Source: Kudoa neothunni (lineage: Eukaryota; Cnidaria). From it: a DNA stretch of 64,000 nucleotides. Positions 24,521-37,365 of the stretch are shown in pieces. Below the pieces are notes generated by a model. It was not told the DNA's origin. It did not search any database and was given only the letters and a program-made list of their open reading frames with translations. The stretch is taken from contig OZ199838.1 of NCBI GenBank assembly GCA_964304625.1, positions 1,674,001 to 1,738,000 on the forward strand, written 5' to 3'. How positions within the stretch are numbered: position 1 is the stretch's first letter; each line of letters begins with the position of its first letter. A program made the position numbers and the translations under genes.

Positions 24521-26050
24521 AAAAAAACAGATGGTTGCATCCTACATTGCTGAATGAATGTTCACGAGAATGCACCGAAATAACATTTTTTCTAAACTTA
24601 TTATTGCGATTAAACAAGTTTACGTTTTTTAAGACACACATTTTTTTAAAAGTATGATTGTTTTCAGTGAATTTTATAGCACAAATCTTGTTATTCATTA
24701 TTTGTCTTATGAGCGTTAGAATTTTTCCATGAGGCAGTTAATTTCTAGCCCCATAAAAATGTAATGGTATATTTTTTACGATCAAATTTTTAATTCCCCC
24801 AAATAATGCTTTAACTGCGTTTTCCTGGTTCAACAATACAAAAAATAACCTTATAAAAATCTTCCAGTATTTATAGAAATATTTTTAAAGTGCCGCATCA
24901 TTATAAGTTGATTTGAGGATGAGTGTATTATTCATTTTAAACATTGAAAACATTTGAATGTGAAAAAATAAAAGTAGATGCTTTTAACGTTGAAAGATTC
25001 ATAAAAAGACTCAATAAATAATCCAGTTTTGAACTTTTCCTAAGGATGAGAATATGTTTTAAAAATAAAATTTGCCAAGTTTAGTTTGGATTTATCACAA
25101 TATCAAACAACATTCATAGTTGATTGTTATATATGGTGACAGTGTAAAAGTAGTAAAATAACTTGTGCTAAATTCCTTGATCTTCTCATACAAACATTTA
25201 TCATGAATTATTCCTTTATTGAATTCTTCAAATTAATATAATCAATTTATTTAAAAAAAATTCTTAATATTCAAGATTTCTCGATAATATTAGACACATT
25301 TATAAGTTTTAAAAGATTAAACGATATGTAATCGGAAAAAATTTCTAATATGAGGGAAAATTCATGAGTATCTATAGAATATCATTTTAAATTATTATTT
25401 AAAAGTTATATAAACTAAAATATAACGTCTCATTTAAGAAAACGTATCTAATAACATTTTGTACAATTTTATTAAAATGGTAAACATCTACGATCAAATA
25501 TCAAATGAGTTTTTTATGACATTAACAATTGGTTTAGAGATATTACGATAAAGTAATGATGAAATATTTTAAAAACCGATATAAACTCAAAATACAAACT
25601 TTTATAATTATTTAGCGGGGCAAACCAAAATTAAACATGGTGTACGTGTGATAAAAGCAATAATAGTTGATGACACGTTAACGTCATTTAATGGAAACTT
25701 TAATTTAACTATGTATTCTGGGACGAATATCTATATTTATCAGAGTAAATAGGAATAGATAATAACGAGATAGAGCGCTTCCTTAACGAATTTATATGAA
25801 CATCGTGTATGGCAACATCGATCGACTTCCCCCGAAGGGGTGGGAGGAACTGTACTTTAAACAATTTTTTGCCTTACAGATTGGCGCCCTAACAAAAAAT
25901 TGTGTTAACATACGAAAGTGTATTCCTCAACAATGTGCTAAGCTAATTTTGCGCTGGCAGCAAATTGATTGTATAGTATGTTAAATTCAAAATTCGGCCT
26001 TATAAGATAAAAATGCCGCAAATTATGGCATACGAAATCTCGCGCGGAAT
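24521..26050. other. Intergenic, AT-rich
   Basis: No gene, RNA or element terminus that I can support. Small open frames here have no recognisable similarity. Confidence 0.35.
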
Positions 26051-26334
26051 TTGCTATTGGCATGATAACTAATTTTCAGGTGGCACTAGTTTTGACTGTA
26101 ATTAATTATTTTTGATTCCTAAGATCAAAATGGTGGGCCAGAAATAATTAAATATTGCATATTCTAAAAGATTAAATCTGTAGACAGCTTGTGAGTAAGA
26201 GTTGATAGGATTAGAATTTACCGTATGAATAATCTCTGTCATAACTGAACCAGTATAAAACCTTAAAGTAAATATGAATTGAACTTTCATGCTAAGGGGG
26301 AAAATTTGAAAAAAAAAACGGTTGAGAATCCCTG
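26051..26334 (+). repeat. hAT nonautonomous repeat, right-hand part (copy C)
   Basis: This sequence aligns with 54640-54961 and 63565-63882, sharing GGTGTCACTAGTTTTGA-like and CAGCTTGTGAGT-like blocks. It ends AACGGTTGAGAATCCCTG, the reverse complement of a CAGGG-type hAT terminus. The left half of the element is absent or unrecognisable. Confidence 0.75.
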
Positions 26335-26831
26335 ATTTAGAGAATTCACCAATCGCATGCGCAGGTTGCATTTTGACCTTGAAATACTCTATTACAGTTA
26401 TTAGAATTATTAGATAGATATCGTTTTTATCATGATAATGATATAGAAAATGTAATATATAATCTAAAACTTGTAAAAATGTAGTTTTATTCCACAGTTA
26501 GAACTAATTTCAAAATAAGATAAAAAATATTATTCATTTCTCAATTAAATAGACAAGTTAATCTTGAATACAACAAAATTGCATTCACCGTAGTGTACTG
26601 TATATTCTATAAAAAATCTTTATTTTAATTCTAGTTCTACAGATTCTGCATTATATATACGTAAACATATTCCATCCAAATTTTAACAAAACTATTTTCC
26701 GTATTCTGATAAATTATAATAGAACTAAACGGCAACAAAGTAACAAAAATGTAGCAAACAGCAGGTGCATTGCAACAGACAAATGCACGTGGACGCTGGA
26801 GTGTCGGCAAACTCGTTTTAATCTTTGACAA

Positions 26832-28702
26832 ATGGATCCAGAAAACGATACTACAGGTGATATAAATTATCAAGTAAAGTTTGAATCGCATGAGAAATGG
26901 TATTTACACAACAATGAGAAAATAAGATAATTGAAATAAATAGTTATCAATTGAAGAATAACACTTTTTCGATTTCTGGCCATTTGTCGGCGGATGGTTT
27001 GGACGAACTTCTCAATCGAATGCTTACTACAGGTAGAAAATCTTAAATTTACATGTTATATTATTTCTACTGTTTACATTAAGAAAATGTTATTAGCGCG
27101 GATGACAAATCGCTCAAATTTGATTATTTCATCAATAGTCGCTTGGTCGTTGAAACAATACATAGTTTTTGCCTTGACAGTGCCATTTCAAACGTATCAA
27201 TCCAAAAATGATAATTTATCATTAAATTTGATAAATAAATATTAATTAGGAAAATCAAATTGTAATTTTTTACAACAAAAAACGTACTCCTGCCAAACAA
27301 AAAACGTCAAAAGAACTACAGGATTGGATATTCTCAGTTGATCTGTATCAGAAATAGTATATTTAATGATTCATTTGTTTTAATTAGAATCTTATTTGGC
27401 GTGTTATAGTTTATTGGTAAGTTGTTTCGATGGGAACAGCTATATTTTCTCCGGTCAATCGAAAGAACCGATCGCGTTCACCAACAACAATACCCACCTC
27501 ACAAATGCCGATGCTAAATTTATACCAGATACAATAGTTGACAACTTGCCATCAAAAAGCACTCCATCAAATGATTCTGCGATGTTTTTAGCAAGTGACT
27601 CAGAAAACAATATTTATTTGTACGAGGTGAAAAAGTTATATATTTTACATAGATTTTATCGTTATACTTATAGTTTTCCCCAAAAGATAATTCATTTCAC
27701 AAGCTGTGCAAATATGTTGGTCATGAAAAACCTATCCAAACATTAGCAGTCGGCAGTCGTAACATATTTGCTAGCGGATCAGACGATAAAATGTTAAAAT
27801 TGTGGAATTTATTCGCGGAGGAAAGCTCTGTTTCTGATGAGTCAACAAAACCCCAAAAGAGAACCCATTTAAAAGCTTCAAGTTCTTTGACTGCCATGGT
27901 ATCTATTGTTTAATTATTGAAACAGCCAAACACCATTAAAATTTGTTATTTATCCTTCTTTGCATAGGCACCAATAATTACCTTTTCAGGCCACACTGAT
28001 CGAATCAGTAAAGTACTGTGGTTGTCTGGCAAAGAAATAATCACTTCAAGTTGGGATTTCAGTGCAAGACTTTGGGATACAGACAAACAAACTACCAAAA
28101 TCAATATTGTAATAATCGCTAGAACTTTAAACAGTTTGGTTGAACATGATTACTTTATGATTAAAATAAATAATTGATGATCTTTTGTGATTGATTAATG
28201 AAATATTTATTTCAAGGTCAGCCAACACGCTATTTTTGATATTGCTGTCAATCCCAATTCCACGAACACACTAGTAACTGCATCAGATAAAGTTGTTCAA
28301 CAATGGGATATACGCTCGAGATGTATTTATTATACACAGAAAATCTATTAATTCTTAGCTCGATATAGCGATATCACAATCCTATTCTTCTCTCTATAAG
28401 ACATTAGTTAGTCAGGTTTGTTGGTCAAATTCTAGTTCGAACGAATTCCTATCAGGAGCTCATTATGGCCCGATTGCTTTGTGGGACACAAGGTATTTTA
28501 GCTATTTTATTTTTAATTATTTCTTTTTATCAATAGAAACAACAAAAACCCTGTTTCAGCTCTTCAAAAGATTAAAGGGAAATTGTTTACACTTGAATCT
28601 TTTGGAAATGTAAATCATTTTTTGTGGGTTTTTTTGAGATGATCGTTGTAGGATGTTTATTTCGGCGGGGATGATTGTAAATTGTACAATTTTAGTTTAT
28701 GA
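26832..28702 (+). CDS. WDR12: WDR12/YTM1 ribosome-biogenesis WD40 protein
   Basis: WDR12 joins PES1 and BOP1 in the PeBoW complex for 60S maturation and pre-rRNA processing in the nucleolus. The ATG at 26832 gives MDPENDTTGDINYQVKFES. A 44-base intron then joins YQLKNNTFSISGHLSADGLDELL, which is the NLE domain. The next exons give DDKSLKFDYFINSRLVVETI and then KELQDWIFSVDL. The WD repeats follow in family order: SLLVSCFDGNSYIFSG, FASGSDDKMLKLWNLF, a linker with QKRTHLKAS, APIITFSGHTDRISKVLWLSG, IITSSWDFSARLWDTD, IFDIAVNPNSTNTLVTASD, QQWDIRS, VCWSNSSSNEFLSGAHYGPIALWDT and finally GDDCKLYNFSL before TGA at 28700. Introns are short throughout; exact junctions of the middle exons were not all fixed. 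Confidence 0.9.
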
Positions 28703-29673
28703 CTTGGTTCGATAGTTTGAACTAGTGCTTGTGATTTTTCCTGTATTTTATGTTAGATTGATAGTTACTTTCTTGCATTTAACCAAATTTAAATCATTTT
28801 TTTAAAAATTCAATCAATGTTACTTGTAAAATCCAAACAAATTATAAAATGATTGTCTAATTTTAGTATTATATCGTAGAATTTAACTGATTTCATCGAT
28901 TGATGAATAATTGATAAAGCAACTTATTCTCCGCATTTAATATTCGACGTGAAGCTTGTCATAAAAATATTAAAAAATGAATTAAAACGATATCTAACTC
29001 AAATCAAAAATTTAAGTATATGTATAAAACTTATTAAAATTTTTTTTAATATAAATCGACTACTAATGATATCGGATAAAGTTTCCAATGTATTTTGACA
29101 TTATTTCGAGAAAATGTTCACAAACCTAGGTTAAAGTGCGAAATTTTGTGATTCGTATCGAGAACTGAATAATTTAAATTTAATGTTGTGTTTTTCCTTC
29201 AAGAATTTTTCGATTTTTTTCAGGGGTTTTATCAGTTACTTTATTTATGGCTCCAGCTCCAAAATTTTATACGCTAATGGATTTAGAACAGTGTTTCCCA
29301 ATCTAAGGTTCGAGCACCAATTTCAGAGGCTCGGTAAGAACGTCTTTACTCAAAAACATAATTCTGTAATAATAATAATATCATAAATATTAGCCTACGT
29401 GTTTATTACACTTGGAGGTTCGTTTTCATTCAGCCTAGCTAAATGAGGACCCGTGAACCAAAAAGGTTGGGAAACGAGGACTTGGAGTGATAAAACCAAT
29501 AAGAATGTGGGTAAAAAGAATAATTATTGAATTATAAATAACGAAAATTTACTATAATGATCAATTAAATAGCTGATTGATTTGTATATCAATGATAATG
29601 TTGATTTAACGCAAAAAAAAACAAAAAATGACAATATATGTGACTGAAAATATTATTTATAACGGGAAATATT
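28703..29673. other. Intergenic with a possible short hAT-like MITE
   Basis: CAGTGTTTCCCAATCTAAGG begins at 29289, and AAAGGTTGGGAAAC lies near 29463-29476 as a degenerate inverted partner. Together they suggest a hAT-type miniature element of about 190 bp. No clean 8-bp duplication is visible. The rest is AT-rich without a gene. Confidence 0.4.
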
Positions 29674-30898
29674 TTATTTGAAGGATCTTGGTAATTGGCA
29701 CCAATCAATTGTAGCCTTACCATGTTTTGAAAGGTAGTTATTGGTGAGTGAAAAATGCTTGCAACCGAAAAATCCTCTATCAGCAGAAAAAGGTGAAGGA
29801 TGAGGACTTGTTAGAATCAAATGTTTTCGCTAAAAGCATTCAATCATTATAAGTGTTTGACAATAGAAGTTGATACTTTGTCAATTTTTGCTCCTTTCTC
29901 TTTCGCATTAGCTCCCCATAGTAAAAATACCACACGGTCCATGTTTTTGTTGATATGGTGAATAATGGCATCAGTTAAGTGCTCCCAACCCTAAACAAAT
30001 CAATAGGCATACCTACTCAATAATTACCATTTTTTGGTGTGAGTTTGGCTTAGATTTTTCAACTGTGAGACATGAATTCAACATAAGTACCCCCTGTTGT
30101 GCCCAACCCCCCAAAAAACCATGGTCTGGAATTTTAAAATTTTCAATATCCGTAGAAAGTTCTTTATATATATTTCTTAGGCTAAATATCACGATTCAAC
30201 TATTGAAATCAATTTTCTCGCATATTAAAACCTGGCTGGTATGGCAATATTTGGGTTAACACTAAAACTTAGTCCTAAAAATCCAATCAATCATTCGAAT
30301 CATATTTTCAAATAACCATGAGCTTGTCCAACGCCATGATATGGATCTTGACCAATAATAACTACTTTTATCTGATTAATAGAATTATTTCTGGAGTAAA
30401 ACAATCGCCTATAACCTCATCAACGTTGCAATAATGGCTCCACGAGTGAATCATCTCTACTGTAGAAAAATAATTTTTTTTCATTTTAAAGTCTATTCAA
30501 AGGTGTACATGGTGGATATATTGTCTTGGTCTTTCGCTCGTTAGCAACAAATTCGGCCACCTAAAAATAAAATTATTCGGCTAAAAATAAGCCAACGAGA
30601 AGACTTTTTTAAAGTATGGTTTTGAAAATTCAGCCTGAAGGATTTTTTTCCACTCATTACTCATTCCCTCAGCACCTTTAATAGTCGATTCTTGAAGGAA
30701 TGATTTCTTTGTCATATTAGGCGAATTATCCGCCTTAGACCCATTGTAATTTTCATCATTAACAATTAAATCATTCGATTTCTTTTGAGGTGTTTCAAGA
30801 GTTGGAGCGTTTTCAATTGATGAAGAATTTCTTTTTTTTGAACTGAAAAAGTAGCTTATTGGTTTCATCCCACGAGTCCCGTTGCGCAAAATATGCAT
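29674..30898 (-). CDS. UNG: Uracil-DNA glycosylase, family 1
   Basis: This base-excision-repair enzyme removes uracil from DNA. The N terminus (ATG 30898) contains MKPISYFF followed by SSKKR. That resembles the PCNA-binding box of nuclear UNG2 (QKTLYSFF), though its first residue is Met, not Gln. A 44-base intron (30561-30604) links SKPYFKK to [17 protein letters not shown]. The water-activating loop is IGQDPYHG. Then come [25 protein letters not shown] with the uracil-binding Asn, [14 protein letters not shown], and the C-terminal [20 protein letters not shown]. The end is [11 protein letters not shown] with TAA at 29674. In human UNG the loop HPSPLS inserts Leu272 into the minor groove; here that residue is Phe. 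All other catalytic motifs are intact. Confidence 0.93.
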
Positions 30899-31046
30899 TC
30901 GCGCAATCGTAATAAATCCGTTAGTTGATTATGTTGTTTATGTTAAGTCAATGTCTAACAGACAAAAAATGCAAATTAATGATCGGCTTGTAATCTTGAT
31001 GATTCTAAAAATTGGCGCAATTTGTTTTAATTATGTAACTTTAAAT

Positions 31047-32033
31047 CAGTGGTGCACAAACTATTGGAGTCTCGGGCCAAATTTTAATTTTCGAAAACTT
31101 CCAGGGACCACAAAGTTTATAACTAAAGTTATAGCTCACACTTTGGATAAATTTAGGAATTTTGAAACGCATTACTCTAAATAACTCATAAGTAATAAGT
31201 CTACTTAATGGTTTAAATGAATGACGAATGACATAGCAAACAATAATTTTCTGTCTAGGCGCCATTAAATTTTCTATTCTCATCAACTTTTTTTTCGAAT
31301 TTCGGTCCTTTTAGTTTGAAAATAAAATCAAAATAAGTTGAATTAAATATGAGATATGCTTTGGGTGAGAAAAATGGTTGTGTGCTCATTTTCAGTTCTA
31401 ACGGATGTTTATCCTTTGTGTCAAAGTTTATTTATTTATCTTATAGAAATTTTTCGAACATTTTGATTTTTACACCCAATACGAATACCTTATCATTTCG
31501 CATCGTTTATAAAACATACTTTAATTATTAACCTTATTTTAACTGAATTTAACTGAATTTAACTGAATTAACTGAATTTAACTAAATTTAACTTAATTTA
31601 AACTTGGGGACATCGTTGTCAAGCGAAATTTTAAATCATAAATCCGCCCAGTACCTGTATGATTTTCTTCTCCTTCATACATATTCAAGAAGAAATAACT
31701 AAAATTGGTGTGTGAAATTCGATTATACAGGGGTTTTCTATATCACATGGTGAAGTGGGTAACAGCAATAAATCTGTATGCCTATTTAGAGAGTTTTTTA
31801 GATGTTTCGTTCTTACCGGTTCCCATATAATAAAAAAACTTTGATAAATTTTGTTCGTAATCTTATTAGGTTTTCTCGATATATTCAATATCTAGATAAA
31901 TCAATTGAAGTTAAATAATCGAATGCTCTATTCATTTTACGTAAAAGTGTACCATTAATCTGAACTTAATTAGGGTTCATCGCGGGCCACAAGAAAGCTC
32001 ATTGAACATTGAAGGCCAGAGTTTGTGTATCTG
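31047..32033. mobile_element. hAT nonautonomous element with 8-bp target duplication
   Basis: The left end CAGTGGTGCACAAACT starts at 31047. The right end, read on the other strand, begins CAGATACACAAACT at 32033. The flanks CTTTAAAT (31039-31046) and TTTTAAAT (32034-32041) are a seven-of-eight match, the 8-bp duplication expected for hAT. A tandem repeat lies inside at 31538-31600. No transposase is encoded. Confidence 0.75.
31538..31600. repeat. Short tandem repeat, 10-bp unit TTTAACTGAA
   Basis: About six units of TTTAACTGAA with small variants, lying within the hAT element at 31047-32033. Confidence 0.8.
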
Positions 32034-32041
32034 TTTTAAAT

Positions 32042-33294
32042 TCGTTGAACCTTTTCTATATAATAATATCCAATGTATGTACTCAAACATGCAAATTCAT
32101 AATTAATGTTTACCACAAATTTATCTTTAAATATATCAGAAGAATTATTCAAGAAACCTTAATCTATACTAAAATGAAATATCACGAATAGAACAATAAG
32201 GAAACGCAGAGTTACTTCATTAATTAATTTATTTATCTACCATATAATGAGGATGTTACAATGAAATTTTTATCAGCTCACAAAGTTTACATTCTATAAA
32301 AAAATCGAATTGTAATTTTTAAAAGTAACATTTTTTAAAAACGATACACCAAATTACAAGTATTGATGAATAGATTATCTCTAATTTTATTTTACATTTA
32401 AATAGAGAGACTTATGGAATACCCATGCTTACAGAGGGTAGCAAATAATGTCGAAAATATATAAAATAGATTAATGGGTATTAATTTTAGGGTAGTTACA
32501 CTTTGAATAGTTGTTTACGATTTTATTTTCTTGAAACGAGCAAAAACTATATGAATTTGACAGATTCTTGTATAATTGCTGTGTTGTCGAGCACACACAT
32601 GATTGTCAACGATTACGCTAAAATAAGCCAATCTATAAATGATGCTATATGTATTTTCTCATTAGATAATAATATTTAAGTATTATTATCTCAACAAGCT
32701 CCATTTTAATTTCACATGCCAACTCGTTTTTTTCAAGCATCTCTCCATCTAATTACTCTCAAACTGAAAAAACAGCAAGCGCATAAAATTAAAATACCAA
32801 ATCTACATCGAAAATATAATTTACATTGGCCGATAAAATTCCTCCTCAGTGATATTCTTCACGACCTTCAGCAAATATCGAACTAGGAAAAACTATACAA
32901 GGCCCTGCTCGTTTCCAAAAATTTCATTCATTCGAAACCGTTTTTTTATAGGCTTCTACTTTTCGTTTCATATCAAATATTTCCTGTGTGTTCACTAACA
33001 CACAATAACACACAGATAGACATTTTCCAGGGATTAAAACGTTACCCCCAGCTTATTATCACAGAGAAAAATAAAACACATCAGAAAACACCAAACGAAC
33101 ACAACCCCATTTAACATAAAGATTTTAAAACAACTTAACCAAGTGGAAATTTTAAATAATCTCGAAAATTCAACGATATTAAAACATTAATAAAGCAGCA
33201 CGCGGACCACGGCATATGTAAAACAAAAAACACAGGAATCAAAAAGAATCCGCGACATAATTCAAATAACGTCATCTACTATCAACTAACACAA
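32042..33294. other. Intergenic, downstream of eL20
   Basis: AT-rich sequence without a supported gene. The end nearest 33294 is the 3' flank of the eL20 gene. Confidence 0.35.
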
Positions 33295-33855
33295 TCACAT
33301 ATAGGTTGATGGTGTTTTTCGGCTGAATCTAACATTCTTGTGAGATGACATAACACGGTGAGGAAGAGGATATTGAATCTTGCTATTTTGGAATTGTTTC
33401 ACAAAAGGTCTTCTGCATTTGGAAGGTGGAACTTCATCAACTCTTAACACATGCATAGTATCAGCTCTAGCACGATGCTTTCCGGCCATGTCAGTGACTG
33501 TCAAAATGAAACAATCACAACAACAAATACACACCACAAAAAACTTACAGCATCGATTCACAGCTCCAATAAGTGTCATATCACGATACTCTCTGTACAT
33601 ATTGTGGGTTTTGCAACGAGAATCATATCTCAACCAAATGCCGACATTTTTCACATTTTTACTTCTTTCACGATGTTCCCTTATGGAAACCAACTCACTG
33701 TTGGTTTTCTTCAATTTCACCAATTTATTCATATTGTTCCACACCTTGGCTTTGGCAGAAACCTCGTCTCTGGCGAACACTTTCATTCTGAACAGTTTAC
33801 CTGTATTTTTATCTTCACCGTGAATTGGAAGCTTTCTCACCACTACGGTGAACAT
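33295..33855 (-). CDS. RPL18A: Ribosomal protein eL20 (L18a)
   Basis: This is a component of the 60S subunit. Exon 1 (33549-33855) encodes MFTVVVRKLPIHGEDKN, KLFRMKVFARDEV, VKNVGIWLRYDSR and THNMYREYRDMTLIGAVNRC. The intron at 33498-33548 is 51 bases (GTAAGT...TTTTGACAG) and is a multiple of three with no stop, so unspliced RNA would stay open. Exon 2 encodes FTDMAGKHRARADT, SKCRRPFVKQFQNSKIQYPLPHRV and ends STYM. The spliced product is 169 residues against 176 in mammals; the family's first nine or so residues are missing. Upstream, GTGTAAGATG (near 33935) and CTGTCTAG (near 33872) could bound a 5'-UTR intron. Confidence 0.95.
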   Translation of the reverse strand: MFTVVVRKLPIHGEDKNTGKLFRMKVFARDEVSAKAKVWNNMNKLVKLKKTNSELVSIREHRERSKNVKNVGIWLRYDSRCKTHNMYREYRDMTLIGAVNRCCKFFVVCICCCDCFILTVTDMAGKHRARADTMHVLRVDEVPPSKCRRPFVKQFQNSKIQYPLPHRVMSSHKNVRFSRKTPSTYM

Positions 33856-36800
33856 CTTAAACTAGACAGGTAGGATTTATTGTATGGGAATGAAAGTGAA
33901 TCAAAAATACTGGACCCATCGGTTGAGACGAACTCATCTTACACGCTGCCAATCTTGAACGACACTATACGAACAATTACGATAGAGTGGGATTTTGATG
34001 TGACTTTATTTTCACAACTTTAAATAAGATGTTTTATTAGATTTACTAATTTTTTAGTTTCAAGAATTTAATTATGCCAATTTATTTTAATTGGAGCCTA
34101 ATTTATGCTAATAACTACAATAAAACGATGATGTATGCTTAATAGTTTTGGAATCATTTTATATTTAAAATTATTATTGAGATAAAATATTTGTGATTTT
34201 TCAATCAGGATCTACATATTTGATTGAAAAAATTAACGAATTTAACATTATACGAGTTGTAGGCATCTATGGTGAACAATTGTAGATAAAATTTAACTTA
34301 TTAAATCAGTTACTTGTACTAAGACTATTCGATTAGTTGGATAGCTGGCTAATGTAGTATCGCTAAACTTACATCAACTACAGACACAAGTTAAGTAATT
34401 GTAGTGCGCGTGCGTATGAGTCCGAAACAAACAGGCTTTGCTTTTATGTGACTTACTTTTCTAGTTGATAAAAGAGTTCAGTTTTTTTTAGATTTTTCAC
34501 CAGTATAGCATTTTTAGTGTACAAGAAGGAAAGAGTAAAAGAAAAGTACCGTCGGCTTGTTTATTCTAAGAGACGCCCCAAATATCGTGACGATTAGTGT
34601 TTTATGTTGAAATATATTTTTATGGTTTATATTATTTGGATAATTATTGCGAAACATCAAACATATAATTTTATTGAATAATCAATGTTTATCTAAACGT
34701 AAGTTAGTTGCAAGATTATTTAATGAAATCCGTAAATAAAATTTGTATGTATTGGAATGAAAGGTGATTTTTTCTATTTAATAATAAAAAAATATTTCAA
34801 ATGCTATACTGAATGTAAACTATTATAAATTACAGTCCTTTTTGAAATTTGAAATTTTAAGAGGGAATGAATCTATAATCATTTATATACCTCTACAATT
34901 CGTCTTTAGCTTTATATATATAAACTAATTAAATAAAGGATCACGCTTAATTTTTTTCAATGTCTTTTAGGAGGAATTGTATAAAAAAATTTGATGTGTT
35001 ATGAGAGGGCTTTTGAAATATACTCATTATTGTTATTATTGTAAGTTCATTTGGGTATTATATTTTTTGATTTTGAACTATAAAACTACTAATTTTTTTG
35101 TTTTAATCGATTTCATTCAATAATAAAAATTTTTTGTATAATTTATGGATATTAAAAATGATTTATTAATAATTAAAAACATTAATCTGCTAAGAATTAA
35201 TGTGGAAATTTCATAGATATAAATTAGTTTGTAGTTAGATCGACAATAATACCTAGAGAACTAGAGACATTCAATTAAACTTTGAATTCCATAATGACCA
35301 TGTAATGTCTCACGTAAGTTATACTTATGGTCACCTAACGTGTGTATGTGTCACACCATGTAAACCACATATTAAAATAATTAGAATTTATTGTGAGTAA
35401 GCATCAATTATCCTCGTTCTGTTACTGCCTTAGGGTCAGGGTTTCTCTGCGCTTTTCAAAGACAACAATAATCTTAACACATGTATGAAACCGAATAAAA
35501 AATTTGTTTAATATTTGTTTAAAAGTTGTAATGGAATTGGAGAATGATTATTTGACTAATGCATACGCATACGAGGGAGCTTCCGTTTCGTTTTCATGAC
35601 ATTACAAAATCCTAAATATCTTTATAAGAAGCAAACATTTTACAATAATTTTTTTAAAATTAATCATATTTTAGATTAATTCAACTTAATAAGTTATATT
35701 AAAAAAATAAAATGGAATCTGAATTGCTTGAAATCAAACAGACCTTTGGATGTTGTTTACGCTTCCTCATATGATCATAAATATGCGGTCTTTTTTGAGA
35801 TACCTGGATTCATATTCAAAACGAGGTATTTTTGGGAATTTTTTTTATAGATTTTCTTTTTGTTACACAACGAGATTACATTCACATCAGATTTCTTATG
35901 TAATCTTCTGTGGTCAATACAAATCCGAAATACAGCTTTTAGCCTTTTGAATACAACATTAAAACTATGGCAATGATTATAAAATTATTACAACGCCTGA
36001 AGTCATATATGATCATTTTTTAATAGTTTTTAATTTTGTAGGAACCCTGCGTAATACATCATTATTAATGATTGTACCATAAAGTACGTATTGCAAGTAA
36101 TAATCTCCTCACAAAGACTTATTCTCCCTAAATCATAATCATTTTTGGGGAAATTAACTCACATATTTATTTAAGAGTATCATGGAATTATGTTTAGTAA
36201 TTACGTCGTCCTAAGCTCTAATGTTGTTCACCAACAAAATAAGCACGTTTAGTTATTAGAAACCGAATATAGTTTACTGTCGTTATAATATATGTTAATT
36301 TTGTTAACAACAAATTCACGGCCAAATATAATATTTCAAGTCAATTTTTTGGTAAAATCAAAGTTAAAACAATATTTTCTGTTATTTATTTAAAAATTAA
36401 ACAAATATCTTCTAACAGGATTTTAATTCGTATTATCAGCAATGTTAAATTTTTGGTGTCAGTGGCATAAACCTGAGCGTAAAACACTGCAATGAATAAA
36501 TGAAGCAGAAACCTCAATTTTTCAAAATTTGTTCATATTCAAAAATAAATAATTAAACTCTCAAATATTTCATTCAAATTAATCCAATGCTAGAAAAAAT
36601 AATAAGACATGCATAAGTGACTCTCAGTGAGCACAATGTTTTCTCGATCCTTCTTTGCGTAACGAAAAGGTTTTTTATACTTTATTGTTTCGAGGAAGAA
36701 ATATTAATAAACTATGAAAGAAAATCATCATGAGAGATGATAAACATATGGAACAAGTTCCTTTCTATTATATTTCATTATCAAAGAATATTTGACTACT

Positions 36801-37365
36801 TTAAATATCCTAGATAATCTTTTTTGTAACGAAGTGCATTGAATAATTTTCCATTTCTCCCACCATTTGTTAAGTATGAGGCTGCGTTTTATAGGGGAAG
36901 TAATGGAAATAATACCAAGGCAAATTAAATATTATTTATATATCTACCATGCTCAGTACATACACTACAACTTTACCAAATGAATAACACTCAATGATTT
37001 TACAATTTTAAAATAGTATTCTTGTAAAGGAATTAAGTTTTAAAGCGATTGACTTAAATTCCTCGTACTGTGGTTCATCTCTAATACAATAACCGTCCAA
37101 AGTATTTTGTTCGAATACTTTATTTTCGTCAAAAGTACTGAGTGTATTGGGAGAATCCTAAGCAGGCCTGGGAACTTTTCACAAAGTACAACGCAACCCC
37201 AGACTTTGACCATAATCTGTTCCGGAAGTGTGTTCGAACTCCGAATAATTGTTTTCCGTGCAAAATAATGAAAATTCATTTAATCCGTTACCGCGTATCA
37301 AATAAACGTCTATTTTAATTCTAATTTATGCATAAACTTTCATACATTGTGTTTATAGAATACAA
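33856..37365. other. Intergenic, 3.5 kb, AT-rich
   Basis: No gene could be supported. A hAT-like start CAGGGTTTCTCTGCGC occurs near 35437, and GGAACCCTGCG near 36051 might be its partner, but the flanks do not match. CAGGCCTGGGAAC near 37164 is another unpaired terminus-like string. Confidence 0.3.

Noticed and set aside
33498-33548. eL20 as a single exon with a Cys-rich insert
   Set aside because: The insert (about 17 residues, KFFVVCICCCDC...) is absent from the family and is bounded by GTAAGT and TTTTGACAG, so it is an intron.
35437-36060. Possible hAT element between CAGGGTTTCTCTGCGC and GGAACCCTGCG
   Set aside because: The terminal match is short and the flanking 8-mers do not agree.
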